Assembly: GCF_025244705.1 (NCBI RefSeq)
Contig: NZ_CP104207.1
Span: 3,224,001 to 3,288,000, forward strand
DNA length: 64,000 bases
From: Sphingopyxis sp. PET50
GTDB taxonomy: Bacteria > Pseudomonadota > Alphaproteobacteria > Sphingomonadales > Sphingomonadaceae
Reading direction: 5' to 3'
Position numbers and translations under genes: made by a program. Under the pieces are notes generated by a model, which was given only the letters and a program-made list of their open reading frames with translations, did no database searches and was not told the origin of the DNA. Position 1 is the stretch's first letter, and each line of letters begins with the position of its first letter. Shown piece after piece: positions 44,491 through 53,330 of this stretch.

Positions 44491-45470
44491 CTAAGGTCCT
44501 TCTCTGACCCGCTCGTAGACGTCGAGCCGGTCGCTGCCAAGCAGGCGGCTGTCGGCGAGGCGCCAGCGCCCGTGCGCGGCGGCCAGGTCGGCGAGGCCGA
44601 TATCGCCGAGCGCGGGTCGTACGGCGCCGATCAGGATCGGCGCGCGATAGAGCAGCAGCCGGTCGACGCGGTCGGCGGCGAGAAAGGCCGACGCCGCGCC
44701 GGCGCCGCCCTCGACGAGCAGCGAATCGACGCCCTCGACCGCTTCGGGCGCGGCGGCGGCGGTCCAGCCGGCGGGCGCCGCGCCGCGCGTGAGCAGATAT
44801 TTGCGGGGGCTGCGATCTTCGAGGCCGGGCAGCCGCACGTCGAGCTGCGGCGCGTCGGCGTCGAAAGTGCCGCGCCCGACGAGGATCGCCTGATGCCGCG
44901 CGCGTTCGAGATGGCCGTGCGCGCGCGCGCGCGGACCGGTAATCCAGCGGCTCGACCCGTCGGCGCGCGCGATACAGCCATCGAGCGAGGTCGCCAGCTT
45001 GAGCGTGACGAACGGACGGCCCGACGCCCGCCGCGTCCACCATGGCGCCATCGCGCGCCGCGCCTCGGCCGAGCAGGACATTGAACAGGACGTCGATCCC
45101 CGCGCCGCGCAGCCGGGCGATGCCCTGGCCATTGGTGCGCGGATCGGGGTCCTCCGCGGCGACGACGACCCGCGCGACGCCGAGCGCCGATCAGCGAATC
45201 GGTGCAGCAGGGGCCGCGCGGGCTCGCGTGCGCGCAGGGTTCGAGGCTGACATAGGCGGTGGCGCCGCGCGCCGCTTCGCCCGCCACCGCCAGCGCCATC
45301 GCCTCGGCGTGCGGGCGGCCGCCGGCCTGCGTCCAGCCGCGCCCGGCGACGCGGCCGTCGCGCACCAGGATGCAGCCGACGTTGGGATTGGGCGCCGACG
45401 CGGGGCGGCCGCGCTGCGACAGGGCGATCGCCGCCGCCATCCAGTCGGCATCGGCGGGCGGGCGCCGCAT
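44491..45470 (-). CDS. ribD: Bifunctional pyrimidine deaminase/reductase RibD (two frameshifts)
   Basis: A 325-residue enzyme for the second and third riboflavin steps. Deaminase domain: NPNVGCILVRDGRVAGRGWTQAGGRPHAEAMAL, with the zinc motif HAEA and SLEPCAHASPRGPCCTDSLI. Reductase domain: GRPFVTLKLATSLDGCIARADGSSRWITGPRAR and LLVEGGAGAASAFL. Two +1 lesions, each GCCG[A]GC on the plus strand (45183 and 45072), split the gene into three frames; removing both rejoins it (IGAGVARVVVAAEDPDP; VLPAEARRAMAPWW). Two identical errors in one essential-pathway gene argue for a systematic consensus fault. Confidence 0.92.
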
Positions 45471-45473
45471 CGG

Positions 45474-45974
45474 TCAGCGAGCGGTCGCGGGGGGAGCGGC
45501 GGGCGCCGGTTGCGGGCCGGGCGCCGGCTGCGGGCCGCGCGCGGCGCGTTCGGCGAGCGTCGAGCGTTTGGGCGGCTCGGGCTTTTTCTTCGCCGCCGCG
45601 GCGGCTTCGGCGCCGAGCGTTTCGCGCGTGATCCTGTCCGCCTCGGCCGAATCATAGTCGACCCCCATCATGTCGGCCAGCCGCTGATATTCGGCGCGCT
45701 TTTCGGCGTTGCGCAGCGTGGTTTCCCTGGCGCGCGCTACCCAGTCGGCGCGAATCTCCGCATCGCCGCGCTTGGCGGTCCAATTCTCGAAATAGATGAT
45801 CTGCGCCTTGGGCTTTTCATAAGGGATCAGATATTTCGACACGCCGTTGAAGACCAGCCAGGTCAGCACGATCGCGACGCCCCATATGGCCCAGCGGTGC
45901 GGGCGCGGCTCGCGGATATAGGCCCAGAAATCGGACAGGCCGCCGCCGAGATCGGGAGTGGTGAACATGCGCAT
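45474..45974 (-). CDS. Hypothetical membrane-anchored protein upstream of ribD
   Basis: A 166-residue protein. One helix (WAIWGVAIVLTWLVFNGVSKYLIP) follows a short cytosolic start; the remainder FENWTAKRGDAEIRADWVARARETTLRNAEKRAEYQRLADMMGVDYD is charged and helical, and the last 45 residues are Pro/Ala-rich (QPAPGPQPAPAAPPATAR). Family not recognised; it ends 4 bases before the ribD start, suggesting co-transcription. Possibly periplasmic coiled coil. Confidence 0.7.
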   Translation of the reverse strand: MRMFTTPDLGGGLSDFWAYIREPRPHRWAIWGVAIVLTWLVFNGVSKYLIPYEKPKAQIIYFENWTAKRGDAEIRADWVARARETTLRNAEKRAEYQRLADMMGVDYDSAEADRITRETLGAEAAAAAKKKPEPPKRSTLAERAARGPQPAPGPQPAPAAPPATAR

Positions 45975-46117
45975 GGCGCCAATTTAGGCGATGTCGCGCC
46001 GATTTGCGAGGGGATAGCGATGGCGCGCGGCGCACGTCCGCTCGGCATTACGATTGCAAAAAATGCAACTGCAAATGCTCATTTCGCAGTTGCAACATTT
46101 TTTGTGCGCTGCAATAT

Positions 46118-46182
46118 GAGCATGCCTTTTAGGCATCCTCTCCCAAAACTTTCACGGGCCACCTTCGGGTGGCCCTTTTTTT
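46118..46182 (+). ncRNA. Candidate small RNA with orphan terminator
   Basis: Both flanking genes are on the minus strand, yet the plus strand here ends in a textbook terminator. Upstream of it are a hairpin ATGCC-TTTTA-GGCAT (46122-46136) and an unpaired CCTCTCCCAAAACTTTCAC that could pair with Shine-Dalgarno sequences. A promoter-like TTGCAA (about 46094) and CAATAT (about 46114) are 16-17 bases apart. The plan hairpin, pyrimidine-rich single strand, terminator resembles anti-Shine-Dalgarno sRNAs of alphaproteobacteria. Ends are estimates. Confidence 0.5.
46156..46182 (+). terminator. Orphan rho-independent terminator
   Basis: GGGCCACC and GGTGGCCC pair perfectly around a UUCG-type tetraloop and are followed by seven T. 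No plus-strand protein gene precedes it. Confidence 0.92.
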
Positions 46183-46223
46183 CGACCTTTTTGGTTGAGA
46201 GGGCCGATCCGGCGAAAAGCGAA

Positions 46224-46673
46224 TCAGTCCTGAACCGGGGTCCGCGATTCGAATCGCCGGACTTCGGCGATGAAGCTGCCGGGCAGCGGCGTCGGCTGGC
46301 CGCTGTCGCGGTCGATATGCTGATAGCGGATTTCGATATCGGTCAGCCGCTCCTCGCCCCGGAAAATCGCGCAATGGAGCGTGAAATGGTCGCGCCCGAA
46401 CCGGCTGATCCGCGCCGCGATGGTGATCCGTTCGTCGAGCCGCGCGGGCGCGTGATAGTCGATTTCGCAGCGCACCTCGCGGATGTCGGTGCCATATTGG
46501 TGAAAATAGGGTCCCGGCTGCCCCTCGCCGAGCGCGCGGAAATATTCGGTCACGCCGATGTCGGCATAGACCAGATAATTGCCGTTGAAGACGATATTCT
46601 GCCCGTCGATCTCGTTGAAGCGCACGCGCACCACCTCGTGGACGCGAAAATCGCCAAGCGGAACCTGTTCCAT
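46224..46673 (-). CDS. Hotdog-fold acyl-CoA thioesterase family protein
   Basis: A 149-residue protein with the 4HBT pattern: VRVRFNEIDGQNIVFNGNYLVYADIGVTEYFRALG (active-site region with Asp and Asn), REVRCEIDYHAPARLDERITIAARISRFGRDHFTLHCAIFRGEERLTDIEIRYQHID. It probably hydrolyses an acyl- or hydroxybenzoyl-CoA. ATG 46673 lies 8 bases after the aminopeptidase stop, so the two share a transcript. Confidence 0.85.
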   Translation of the reverse strand: MEQVPLGDFRVHEVVRVRFNEIDGQNIVFNGNYLVYADIGVTEYFRALGEGQPGPYFHQYGTDIREVRCEIDYHAPARLDERITIAARISRFGRDHFTLHCAIFRGEERLTDIEIRYQHIDRDSGQPTPLPGSFIAEVRRFESRTPVQD

Positions 46674-46681
46674 GTCCACGC

Positions 46682-48520
46682 TCAGGCGGCGAGCGCGGCG
46701 GGGCTGCGGTCGAGCGGCGCGCAGGCGGCCGCGAGCCATTCGCGGTCCGCGCCCTCCATCCCCGGCGACAATTTCGCGAACACCGCGGCATGATAGACGT
46801 CGAGCCAGTCGGCCTCGCCGGGCGACAGCAGCGCGACGTCGACCAGGTTCTGCGCGATCGGCGCAAAGGTGATCGTCTCGAACCCCAGCATCTCCTCCTC
46901 GGCGCCGTCGATGCGCTGCGGCACGACGATCACCAGATTTTCGATGCGGATGCCGAAATGCCCCGCCTTGTAATAGCCGGGCTCGTTCGACAGGATCATG
47001 CCCGCGTGCAGCGGCTCCTCGGTCCCCGCCTGCCCCCCGGCGGGCTTGGCGATGCGCTGCGGCCCTTCGTGGACCGCCAGATAGGTGCCGACGCCGTGCC
47101 CGGTGCCATGCGCATAGTCGACCCCGTCGGCCCACAGATATTGGCGCGCGAGAATGTCGAGCTGGCTACCGCGCGTCCCCTTGGGAAAGCGCGCCGTCGC
47201 GAGCGCGATATGGCCCTTCAGCACCTGGGTGAAGCGGCGGCGCATTTCGGCGGTCGGCGTGCCGATTGCGATGGTGCGCGTGATATCGGTGGTGCCGTCG
47301 GCATATTGGCCGCCCGAATCGACCAGATAGAGCGTGCCGGTCTCGATGCGGCGGTTCGTCGTCGCGTCGACCTTGTAATGCGGCAGCGCGCCATTGGGCC
47401 CCGCGGCCGAGATGGTGTCGAAGCTCAGGTCGACGAGCCCGCCGTTCGCCTCGCGAAATTCGCGCAGCTTGGCCGCCGCGCCGAGTTCGTCGAGCCCGCC
47501 CTGCGGCGCGACATCCTCCATCCATTGCAGGAAGCGCGCGACCGCGACGCCGTCGCGGACGTGCGCGGCGCGCGTGCCGTCGAGCTCGGTGTCGTTCTTG
47601 ATCGCCTTGGGCAGCACCGCCGGATCGCGGTGGCGTTCGACCTTCGCGCCCGCCGCCTCGAGCGCGGTGAAGATCGCCGCGACCGCGCTGCCCGGATCGA
47701 CCGCGACCTTCCTGTCCTTCAGCGCGGCAAGCGCCGCCTCGAAGGCGCTGCGGTCGTGGATGCGCACGCTGTTGCCGAGATGCGTCCGCACCGCGTCGGT
47801 GACCTTCCCGGGCGCGATGAACAGGTCGGCGGTGGCGTCGGCGTGGAGCAGCGCGAAGGCGAGCCCGACCGGCGTGTGGCTGACGTCCGCCCCGCGGATG
47901 TTGAAGGTCCAGGCGATCGAATCGAGCGCGGTCATCACGCTGGTGTCGAGCCCCTTCGCCTTCAGCCAGTCGGCGATCGCCTGCCTTTTTTCGACCGCGC
48001 TCTGCCCCGCCAGCCTGACGTCGTGGACCGCGACCGGCGCGTCGCTCGGCGCGGGCTGATCGTCCCACACCGCGTCGATCGGGTTCGACGTGACCGCGAC
48101 GAGTTCGGCGCCCTTCGCCGCGAGCGCCTTCGCGGTCGCGACCGCCCAGTCGATGCCGTGGAGCCAGGGATCGTAACCGACCTTCTGCCCCGCGGCGACG
48201 TTCGCGCCGAGCCATTCGGCGACGCTCGACTGCGGCACGCCGACATAGTCGAACAGCGTCCCGTCGACCTGGTCGCGCACCTGCACCGTGTAGCGCCCGT
48301 CGACGAACACCGCCGCCTTTGCCGGCAGCACCGCCGCCGTCCCCGCCGAGCCGCCGAAGCCGGTCAGCCACGCCATGCGCTGCGCATAGGCGCCGACATA
48401 TTCGCTCATATGCTCGTCGCTGATCGGCACGACGAAGCCGTCGAGCCCGCGCTTCGCCAGTTCGGCGCGCAGGCGGGTCAGGCGGTCGGCGTGGGCCTGA
48501 CTTGGGACGGGGCTGGACAT
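46682..48520 (-). CDS. pepP: Xaa-Pro aminopeptidase (M24B)
   Basis: A 612-residue metalloenzyme removing N-terminal residues next to proline. The creatinase-like N-terminal domains (RLTRLRAELAKRGLDGFVVPISDEHMSEYVG) precede the pita-bread catalytic part with metal ligands in YLVDSGGQYADGTTDITRT, YAHGTGHGVGTYLAVHEGPQ, GMILSNEPGYY and the GIRIENL glutamate. The C-terminal extra domain fits the long (eukaryote-type) form. Start ATG 48520; divergent from the oligopeptidase gene. Confidence 0.94.
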   Translation of the reverse strand: MSSPVPSQAHADRLTRLRAELAKRGLDGFVVPISDEHMSEYVGAYAQRMAWLTGFGGSAGTAAVLPAKAAVFVDGRYTVQVRDQVDGTLFDYVGVPQSSVAEWLGANVAAGQKVGYDPWLHGIDWAVATAKALAAKGAELVAVTSNPIDAVWDDQPAPSDAPVAVHDVRLAGQSAVEKRQAIADWLKAKGLDTSVMTALDSIAWTFNIRGADVSHTPVGLAFALLHADATADLFIAPGKVTDAVRTHLGNSVRIHDRSAFEAALAALKDRKVAVDPGSAVAAIFTALEAAGAKVERHRDPAVLPKAIKNDTELDGTRAAHVRDGVAVARFLQWMEDVAPQGGLDELGAAAKLREFREANGGLVDLSFDTISAAGPNGALPHYKVDATTNRRIETGTLYLVDSGGQYADGTTDITRTIAIGTPTAEMRRRFTQVLKGHIALATARFPKGTRGSQLDILARQYLWADGVDYAHGTGHGVGTYLAVHEGPQRIAKPAGGQAGTEEPLHAGMILSNEPGYYKAGHFGIRIENLVIVVPQRIDGAEEEMLGFETITFAPIAQNLVDVALLSPGEADWLDVYHAAVFAKLSPGMEGADREWLAAACAPLDRSPAALAA

Positions 48521-48587
48521 GACGGCTTCCTTGTTCCTACATCGCGGCCATCCCGCCCATCGGGGCGACACCGCGGGGGTTTTAGTG

Positions 48588-50754
48588 ATGCGCGCTATTT
48601 GGATGTTTCTGGCGGCAATTGCCACCCCGCTTGTCGCGGCCCCCGGCGCTTTCGCCGAAGAGAAAGACACAGCCTTGACCGACAAGACCTCTGCCCTGCC
48701 CGCCGCCCCGATCGCGGACAAGCGCCCGCACGAGACGGTGCTGCACGGCAAGACCCTCTCCGATCCGTATCACTGGCTGAGGGACGAAAGCTATCCGGTG
48801 GTCGATGACGAGGACGTGCTCGACTATGTGAAGGCCGAAAATGCCTATTTCGACGCGGCGATGAAGCCGCACGAAGCCCTTGTCGAAACGCTGTTCCAGG
48901 AGATGAAGGGCCGGATCAAGGAAGCCGATTCGAGCGTGCCGCAGAAGGACGGCGACTGGAGCTATTGGGTCGAGTATGAGGAAGGCGCCGAGTACAAGAA
49001 ATGGTATCGCAGGCCCGCCGCGGGCGGTGATGCGGCGCTGATCCTCGACGAGGTCGCGATGGCCGAGGGCAAGGATTATTTCCGCCTCGCCGAAGTGTCG
49101 GTCAGCCCGAACGGCAAGCTGATGGCCTATTCGTTCGACGACAATGGCTCCGAACGCTTCGAGGTGCGCATCCGCAACCTCGAAACCGGCGAGATGCTGT
49201 CCGACGTCATTCCGGGCACGCTGTCGTCGCTGGTGTGGACCGCGAACAACGACGCGCTGCTCTACGGCCTCGCCAACGAGAATTGGCGCACCGACAATGT
49301 CCGGCTGCACAAGCTCGGCACGCCGGTGGACACCGACAAACTGCTCTACAAGGAGCCCGACATCGGTTTCGGGGTCGGCATCGGCAAGACCGCCGCCGAC
49401 AATTATATCGTGATCGCGACGGGCGACAACGAAACGAGCGAGGTCTATCTGCTCCCCGCCGACAACCCCGAAGCGCCGATGCAACTGGTCTCGGCCCGCA
49501 AGAAGGGCCGCGAATACAGCGTCGATGAGCGGAACGGCACGCTCTACATCCACACCAACGACGAGCATCCGAACTTCCGCGTCGCCACCGCGAGCATCAA
49601 AAAGCCCGGCGATTGGAAGACGCTGATCCCCGGATCGGACCACAGCTATATCACCGGCGTCTCGGTGTTCCGCGACTATTTCGTGCTGGAGGCGCGCGAG
49701 GACGGGCTCGATCAGGTCGATGTCCGCCGATACGACGCGCCGCTGACCCCCGGCCGGATCAAATTTCCCGAGGCCACTTATGTGGCGGGACTCGGCGACA
49801 ATCCCGAATATCATCAGGACAAGCTCCGGCTCGACTATGAATCGATGGTCACCCCCGACACCGTCTATGATTATGACATCGCGAGCGGCAAGCTCGAGAC
49901 GCTGAAGGTGCAGGAAATCCCTTCGGGTTACGATGCCACGCAATATGTAACCGAAAGGGTTAACCTGCCGAGCCGCGACGGCAAGACGATGATCCCCGCC
50001 TCGCTCGTCTACAAGAAGGGGACGAAGCTCGACGGCAGCGCGCCGATGCACCTCTATGCCTATGGCAGCTACGGCTACCGCGTGCCGCCGGGCTTTTCGA
50101 CGACGCGGCTCAGCCTCGTCGATCGCGGCATGATCTACGCCATCGCGCATGTCCGCGGCGGCGACGATCTGGGGCGCGCCTGGTATCTCGCGGGCAAGAC
50201 CTTCGAGCGCAAGAACACCTTCAACGACTTCATCGACGTCGCCAGGGGGCTGATCGCCAAGAACTACACCAGCGCCGAGCAGGATTTCGGTCGAAGGCCG
50301 CTCGGCGGGCGGGCAGGTGATGGGCGTCATCTACAATGAGGCGCCCGAACTGTGGGGCGCGGTGCTGGCGGGGGTGCCCTTCGTCGACGTCATCAACACG
50401 ATGGTCGACGAAACGCTGCCGCTGACGCCGGGCGAATGGCCCGAATGGGGCAACCCGATCACCGACAAGGCCGCGTTCGACTATATGCTGAGCTACAGCC
50501 CCTACGACAACGTCACCGCGAAGGCCTATCCGCCGATGCTGGTGTCGGCGGGCCTCAACGACCCGCGCGTGACCTATTGGGAACCCGCCAAATGGGTCGC
50601 CAAGCTGCGCGCGACGCGGACCAACGATGCGACCCTGCTGCTGCGCACCAACATGGGCGCGGGCCACGCCGGCAAATCGGGCCGCTGGGGCGCCCTGCGC
50701 GAGGACGCCGAGGAATTCGCCTTCGTGCTGACGCAGCTCGGGGTGGAGAAATAG
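48588..50754 (+). CDS. S9 prolyl oligopeptidase / oligopeptidase B (one frameshift)
   Basis: A 721-residue serine peptidase with a seven-bladed propeller and alpha/beta hydrolase domain. A signal-like start (IWMFLAAIATPLVAAPGAFA) indicates the periplasm. Motifs: PYHWLRDESYPVVDDEDVLDYVKAEN, YAYGSYG, AHVRGGDDLGRAWY, GRSAGG (Ser nucleophile), then PYDNV and MGAGHAGKSGR (Asp and His region). One extra base near 50284 (CAGG[A]TTTCGG) breaks the frame just before the active Ser; removing it gives VSVEGRSAGGQVMGVIYN. ATG 48588 follows GTG in TTTAGTGATG. Confidence 0.92.
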
Positions 50755-50763
50755 TTTTTTCGG

Positions 50764-50933
50764 GTTCACGCGAAGACGCGAAGGCGCGAAGAATTTCCTG
50801 ACATCCGTTCGTGCTGAGCTTGTCGAAGCACCGTCCTTCTTCTTGCGGCGTCAAAAGAAAGAACGGCCCTTCGACAGGCTCAGGGCGAACGGAGTAGGGT
50901 AAACCCTTCGCGCCTTCGCGTCTTCGCGTGAAA
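50764..50933. repeat. Octamer-arm palindrome with a CCGTTCG hairpin nested inside
   Basis: Outer arms are ACGCGAAG octamers (GTTCACGCGAAGACGCGAAG at 50764 against CTTCGCGTCTTCGCGTGAAAC ending 50933). Nested at 50805-50892 is the CCGTTCGTGCTGAGCTTGTC hairpin. Two repeat families in one gap; no gene. Confidence 0.85.
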
Positions 50934-50966
50934 CAAATCGCACCGAAGTCCGCGGCATTTCCCCGC

Positions 50967-51580
50967 TTAATCGGCCAGAAACCCCCGTCTCGCCAGTTCG
51001 GCTTCCAGCGTCTCCGCATCGACGAACCGGTGCCCCGCGATGCCCACCGACTCGGCGCCCGCGACATTCGCCGTCACATCGTCGATGAAGAAGGCCCCCG
51101 CCGGGTCGATACCGAATCGCTCGATCGCGAGGGCATAGATCGCGGGGTCGGGCTTCATCATTTTCTCGGTGCCCGACACGATGATGCCCCGGAAGCGGTC
51201 GAACACCGGTTGGGTCGGGCGAAAACCCTGCCAGAAATCATGGCCGAAATTGGTGATCGCGAACAGCGGCACACCCGCGGCATCCAATCGCTCCACCAGT
51301 TCGAGGCTGCCCGGCACCGGTCCGGGAATCGATTCGTTGAAGCGCGCCGCATAAGCGTCGATCAGCGCGGCATGGCCGGGAAATTCGGCCTTCCGTTCGG
51401 CGACCATCTCGGCGATCGGCTAGCACGGCGTCGTGCTGGAAATGCCAAGCTCGGCGTGACGACGTTGGCGACGAACCATTCGAGTTCGTCCCCGTCGGCG
51501 ATCAGTTTGGCGAACAGGTGCCGCAAATCCCATTCGAACAGCACGCGGCCGACGTCGAAGATGACGCAGCGGGGGATCAT
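50967..51580 (-). CDS. HAD superfamily (IA) hydrolase (two frameshifts)
   Basis: A 203-residue phosphatase or dehalogenase-like enzyme. Catalytic motif I VIFDVGRVLFEWD (second Asp replaced by Gly-Arg, as in the HAD-IA phosphatase branch), cap TPAWHFQHDAVLPIAEMVAERKAEFP, motif II FAITNFG, motif III KMMKPDPAIY, motif IV FFIDDVTANV. Extra bases at 51451 (GCCG[A]GC on the coding strand) and 51421 (GCT[A]GCC) break the frame twice; removing both gives the continuous sequence quoted. Substrate unknown. Confidence 0.88.
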
Positions 51581-51677
51581 GCGGACACCGGACACGCGAA
51601 AGCGCCGCCGGAAGCATCCGACGGCGTGACGCGTTTCAGCAAAAGCAAACGGGGCAAAATCGCCCCGCGCAGGGGCA

Positions 51678-51803
51678 TCAGCCCTGGCGCGCCTTGAAGC
51701 GGCGGTTGGTCTTGTTGATCACATAGGTCCGGCCGCGACGGCGGATCACGCGGTTGTCCCGGTGGCGGTCCTTCAGCGACTTCAGGCTGTTGCGAATCTT
51801 CAT
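51678..51803 (-). CDS. rpmJ: 50S ribosomal protein L36 (Cys-free form)
   Basis: A 41-residue protein: [18 protein letters not shown] and [20 protein letters not shown]. The zinc cysteines of the common L36 are missing, as is normal for this alphaproteobacterial type. Single gene; AGTTTTTACGGACACAAG precedes it. Confidence 0.95.
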   Translation of the reverse strand: MKIRNSLKSLKDRHRDNRVIRRRGRTYVINKTNRRFKARQG

Positions 51804-51920
51804 GATCTTGTGTCCGTAAAAACTCTGGCGGTAACGCGAAGCGGCGCACCTATGGGGATGCGGGCCAAAAGTCAACCGGCTTGGCGGCGTTTGCTGCGGA
51901 TATGCCGCGCCGTGGAACGG

Positions 51921-52083
51921 GTTCACGCGGAGGCGCGGAGACGCGGAGAAGAAATTTTCGCGCAGAGATCGCAGAGATCGCAGAGGAGAAAGAAAAAGGC
52001 GGCAAAGCCGCCAATCTTCTCTCTACTTCTCCGCGTCTCCGCGAGAATCAAAAATCTCTGCGCCCTCTGCGTCCTCTGCGCGA
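51921..52083. repeat. Interleaved octamer/nonamer-arm element
   Basis: Arm A (GTTCACGCGGAGGCGCGGAG, 51921) pairs with A' (CTCCGCGTCTCCGCGAGAA, about 52030-52050); arm B (TTCGCGCAGAGATCGCAGAG, about 51956) pairs with B' (CTCTGCGTCCTCTGCGCGAA, end 52084). The order A-B-A'-B' is interleaved, unlike the nested form at 25985. Occupies the gap between rpmJ and galE. Confidence 0.8.
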
Positions 52084-52097
52084 ATCCTGTCAAAGGA

Positions 52098-53117
52098 TCA
52101 CGCCGCGAGCCGCCGCTCGACCAGCGCGCGTTCCCACGCCAGCGCGTGCGCGACGATCGTGTCGAGGTCGGCGTAGCGCGGTTCCCAGCCGAGGACGCTG
52201 CGAATCGCGCCATTGTCGGCGATCAGCGCATCGGGGTCGCCCGCCCGGCGCGGCCCCATGCGGCGTTCGATCTTGCGATTCGTCGCCTTGTCGACCGCGT
52301 CGAGCACTTCGAGCACCGAAAAACCCCGGCCATAACCGCAGTTGAGCTTGTGGCTCGTATCGGGCGCGGCGATCAGCGCGTCGAGCGCGAGCAGATGCGC
52401 CGCGGCAAGGTCGCTGACATGGATATAGTCGCGCACCCCGGTGCCGTCGGGGGTCGCGAAGTCGGTGCCGAACACATCGACGTGGCCGCGCTGCCCGAGC
52501 GCCGCCTCGACCGCGACCTTGATCAGATGCGTCGCGCCGGCGGTCGACTGGCCGCCGCGCGCCTCGGGATCAGCACCGGCGACGTTGAAATAGCGCAGCG
52601 CGATATAGTTGAAATCATGCGCCGCGGCGACATCGGCGAGCATCGCCTCGGTCATCAGCTTCGACATGCCATAGGGGTTGATCGGCCGCTGCGGCGCATC
52701 CTCGCGCACCGGGATGGCGTCGGGGATGCCATAGGTGGCGGCGGTCGAGGAAAAGATGAAATGGCGCACCCCGGCGTGCACCGCGGTGTCGATCAGCGTC
52801 CGGCTGCGCGCGCTGTTGTTGTCGTAATATTTGAGCGGGTTGGTCACCGATTCGGGCACCACGACCGATCCCGCGAAATGCATGATCGCGCCGACATCCT
52901 GCTCGGCGACGATCCGCGTGACGAGCGCCGCGTCGGCGATATCGCCCTCGTAGAAGGCCGCGCCCTTCGGCACCGCCCAGCGGAAGCCCGTGACGAGATT
53001 GTCGAGCACCGCGACACGCCAGCCCGCATCGAGCAGCGCCAGCACCGCATGGCTGCCGATATAGCCGGCGCCGCCGGTCACGAGCACGGTGAAGGGATGC
53101 GGCGGCGCAGAGGTCAC
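52098..53117 (-). CDS. galE: UDP-glucose 4-epimerase
   Basis: A 339-residue NAD-dependent SDR enzyme interconverting UDP-glucose and UDP-galactose for surface polysaccharides. TVLVTGGAGYIGSHAVLAL (NAD site), HFAGSVVVPESV, FSSTAATYG, YxxxK at NPYGMSKLMTE, FNVAGADPEARGGQ and DYIHVSDLA are present. The start is GTG 53117. The phosphoglucomutase gene at 55969 could supply the pathway. Confidence 0.95.
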   Translation of the reverse strand: MTSAPPHPFTVLVTGGAGYIGSHAVLALLDAGWRVAVLDNLVTGFRWAVPKGAAFYEGDIADAALVTRIVAEQDVGAIMHFAGSVVVPESVTNPLKYYDNNSARSRTLIDTAVHAGVRHFIFSSTAATYGIPDAIPVREDAPQRPINPYGMSKLMTEAMLADVAAAHDFNYIALRYFNVAGADPEARGGQSTAGATHLIKVAVEAALGQRGHVDVFGTDFATPDGTGVRDYIHVSDLAAAHLLALDALIAAPDTSHKLNCGYGRGFSVLEVLDAVDKATNRKIERRMGPRRAGDPDALIADNGAIRSVLGWEPRYADLDTIVAHALAWERALVERRLAA

Positions 53118-53180
53118 GGGCGGTCGGCTCCTTTGGCCCGAACGCTAGCCGCGACATGGTTAGGAATTGGTTAGCAGGAG

Positions 53181-53326
53181 GATCCTCCCCGAAAACGGGG
53201 AGGGGGACCACCCGAAGGGTGGTGGAGGGGCACCGTCGGTTTACGCGACCTGCAAGCGGCAAGGCAAACCTCCTGTGCCCCTCCGCCATGCTGCGCATGG
53301 TCCCCCTCCCCCGTTGGGGGAGGATC
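53181..53326. repeat. Intergenic inverted repeat with GATCCTCCCC ends (sister of 4843)
   Basis: GATCCTCCCCGAAAACGGGG at the left and CCCCCGTTGGGGGAGGATC at the right. Inner arms ACCACCCGAAGGGTGGTGGA and the GGTCCCCCT complement. It separates galE from rpoN. Confidence 0.85.
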
Positions 53327-53330
53327 GGCG

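Noticed and set aside
45975-46120. tRNA gene in the AT-rich gap
   Set aside because: No cloverleaf, no TTCGA loop or CCA end; the dyads fit regulatory DNA and a terminator-ended RNA instead.
46156-46182. Terminator of the minus-strand thioesterase gene
   Set aside because: The T-run is on the plus strand after the stem; on the minus strand no T-run follows, so it serves a plus-strand transcript.
46790-48808. 672-codon plus-strand frame opposite pepP
   Set aside because: pepP has complete catalytic motifs on the minus strand; the opposite frame has none.
51678-51803. L36 gene as defective because it lacks zinc cysteines
   Set aside because: The 41-residue Cys-free form is the normal alphaproteobacterial type.
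51921-52083. Tandem octamers/nonamers resembling a small CRISPR array
   Set aside because: Units are 8-9 bases with no spacers and form inverted arms; no cas genes are in the window.
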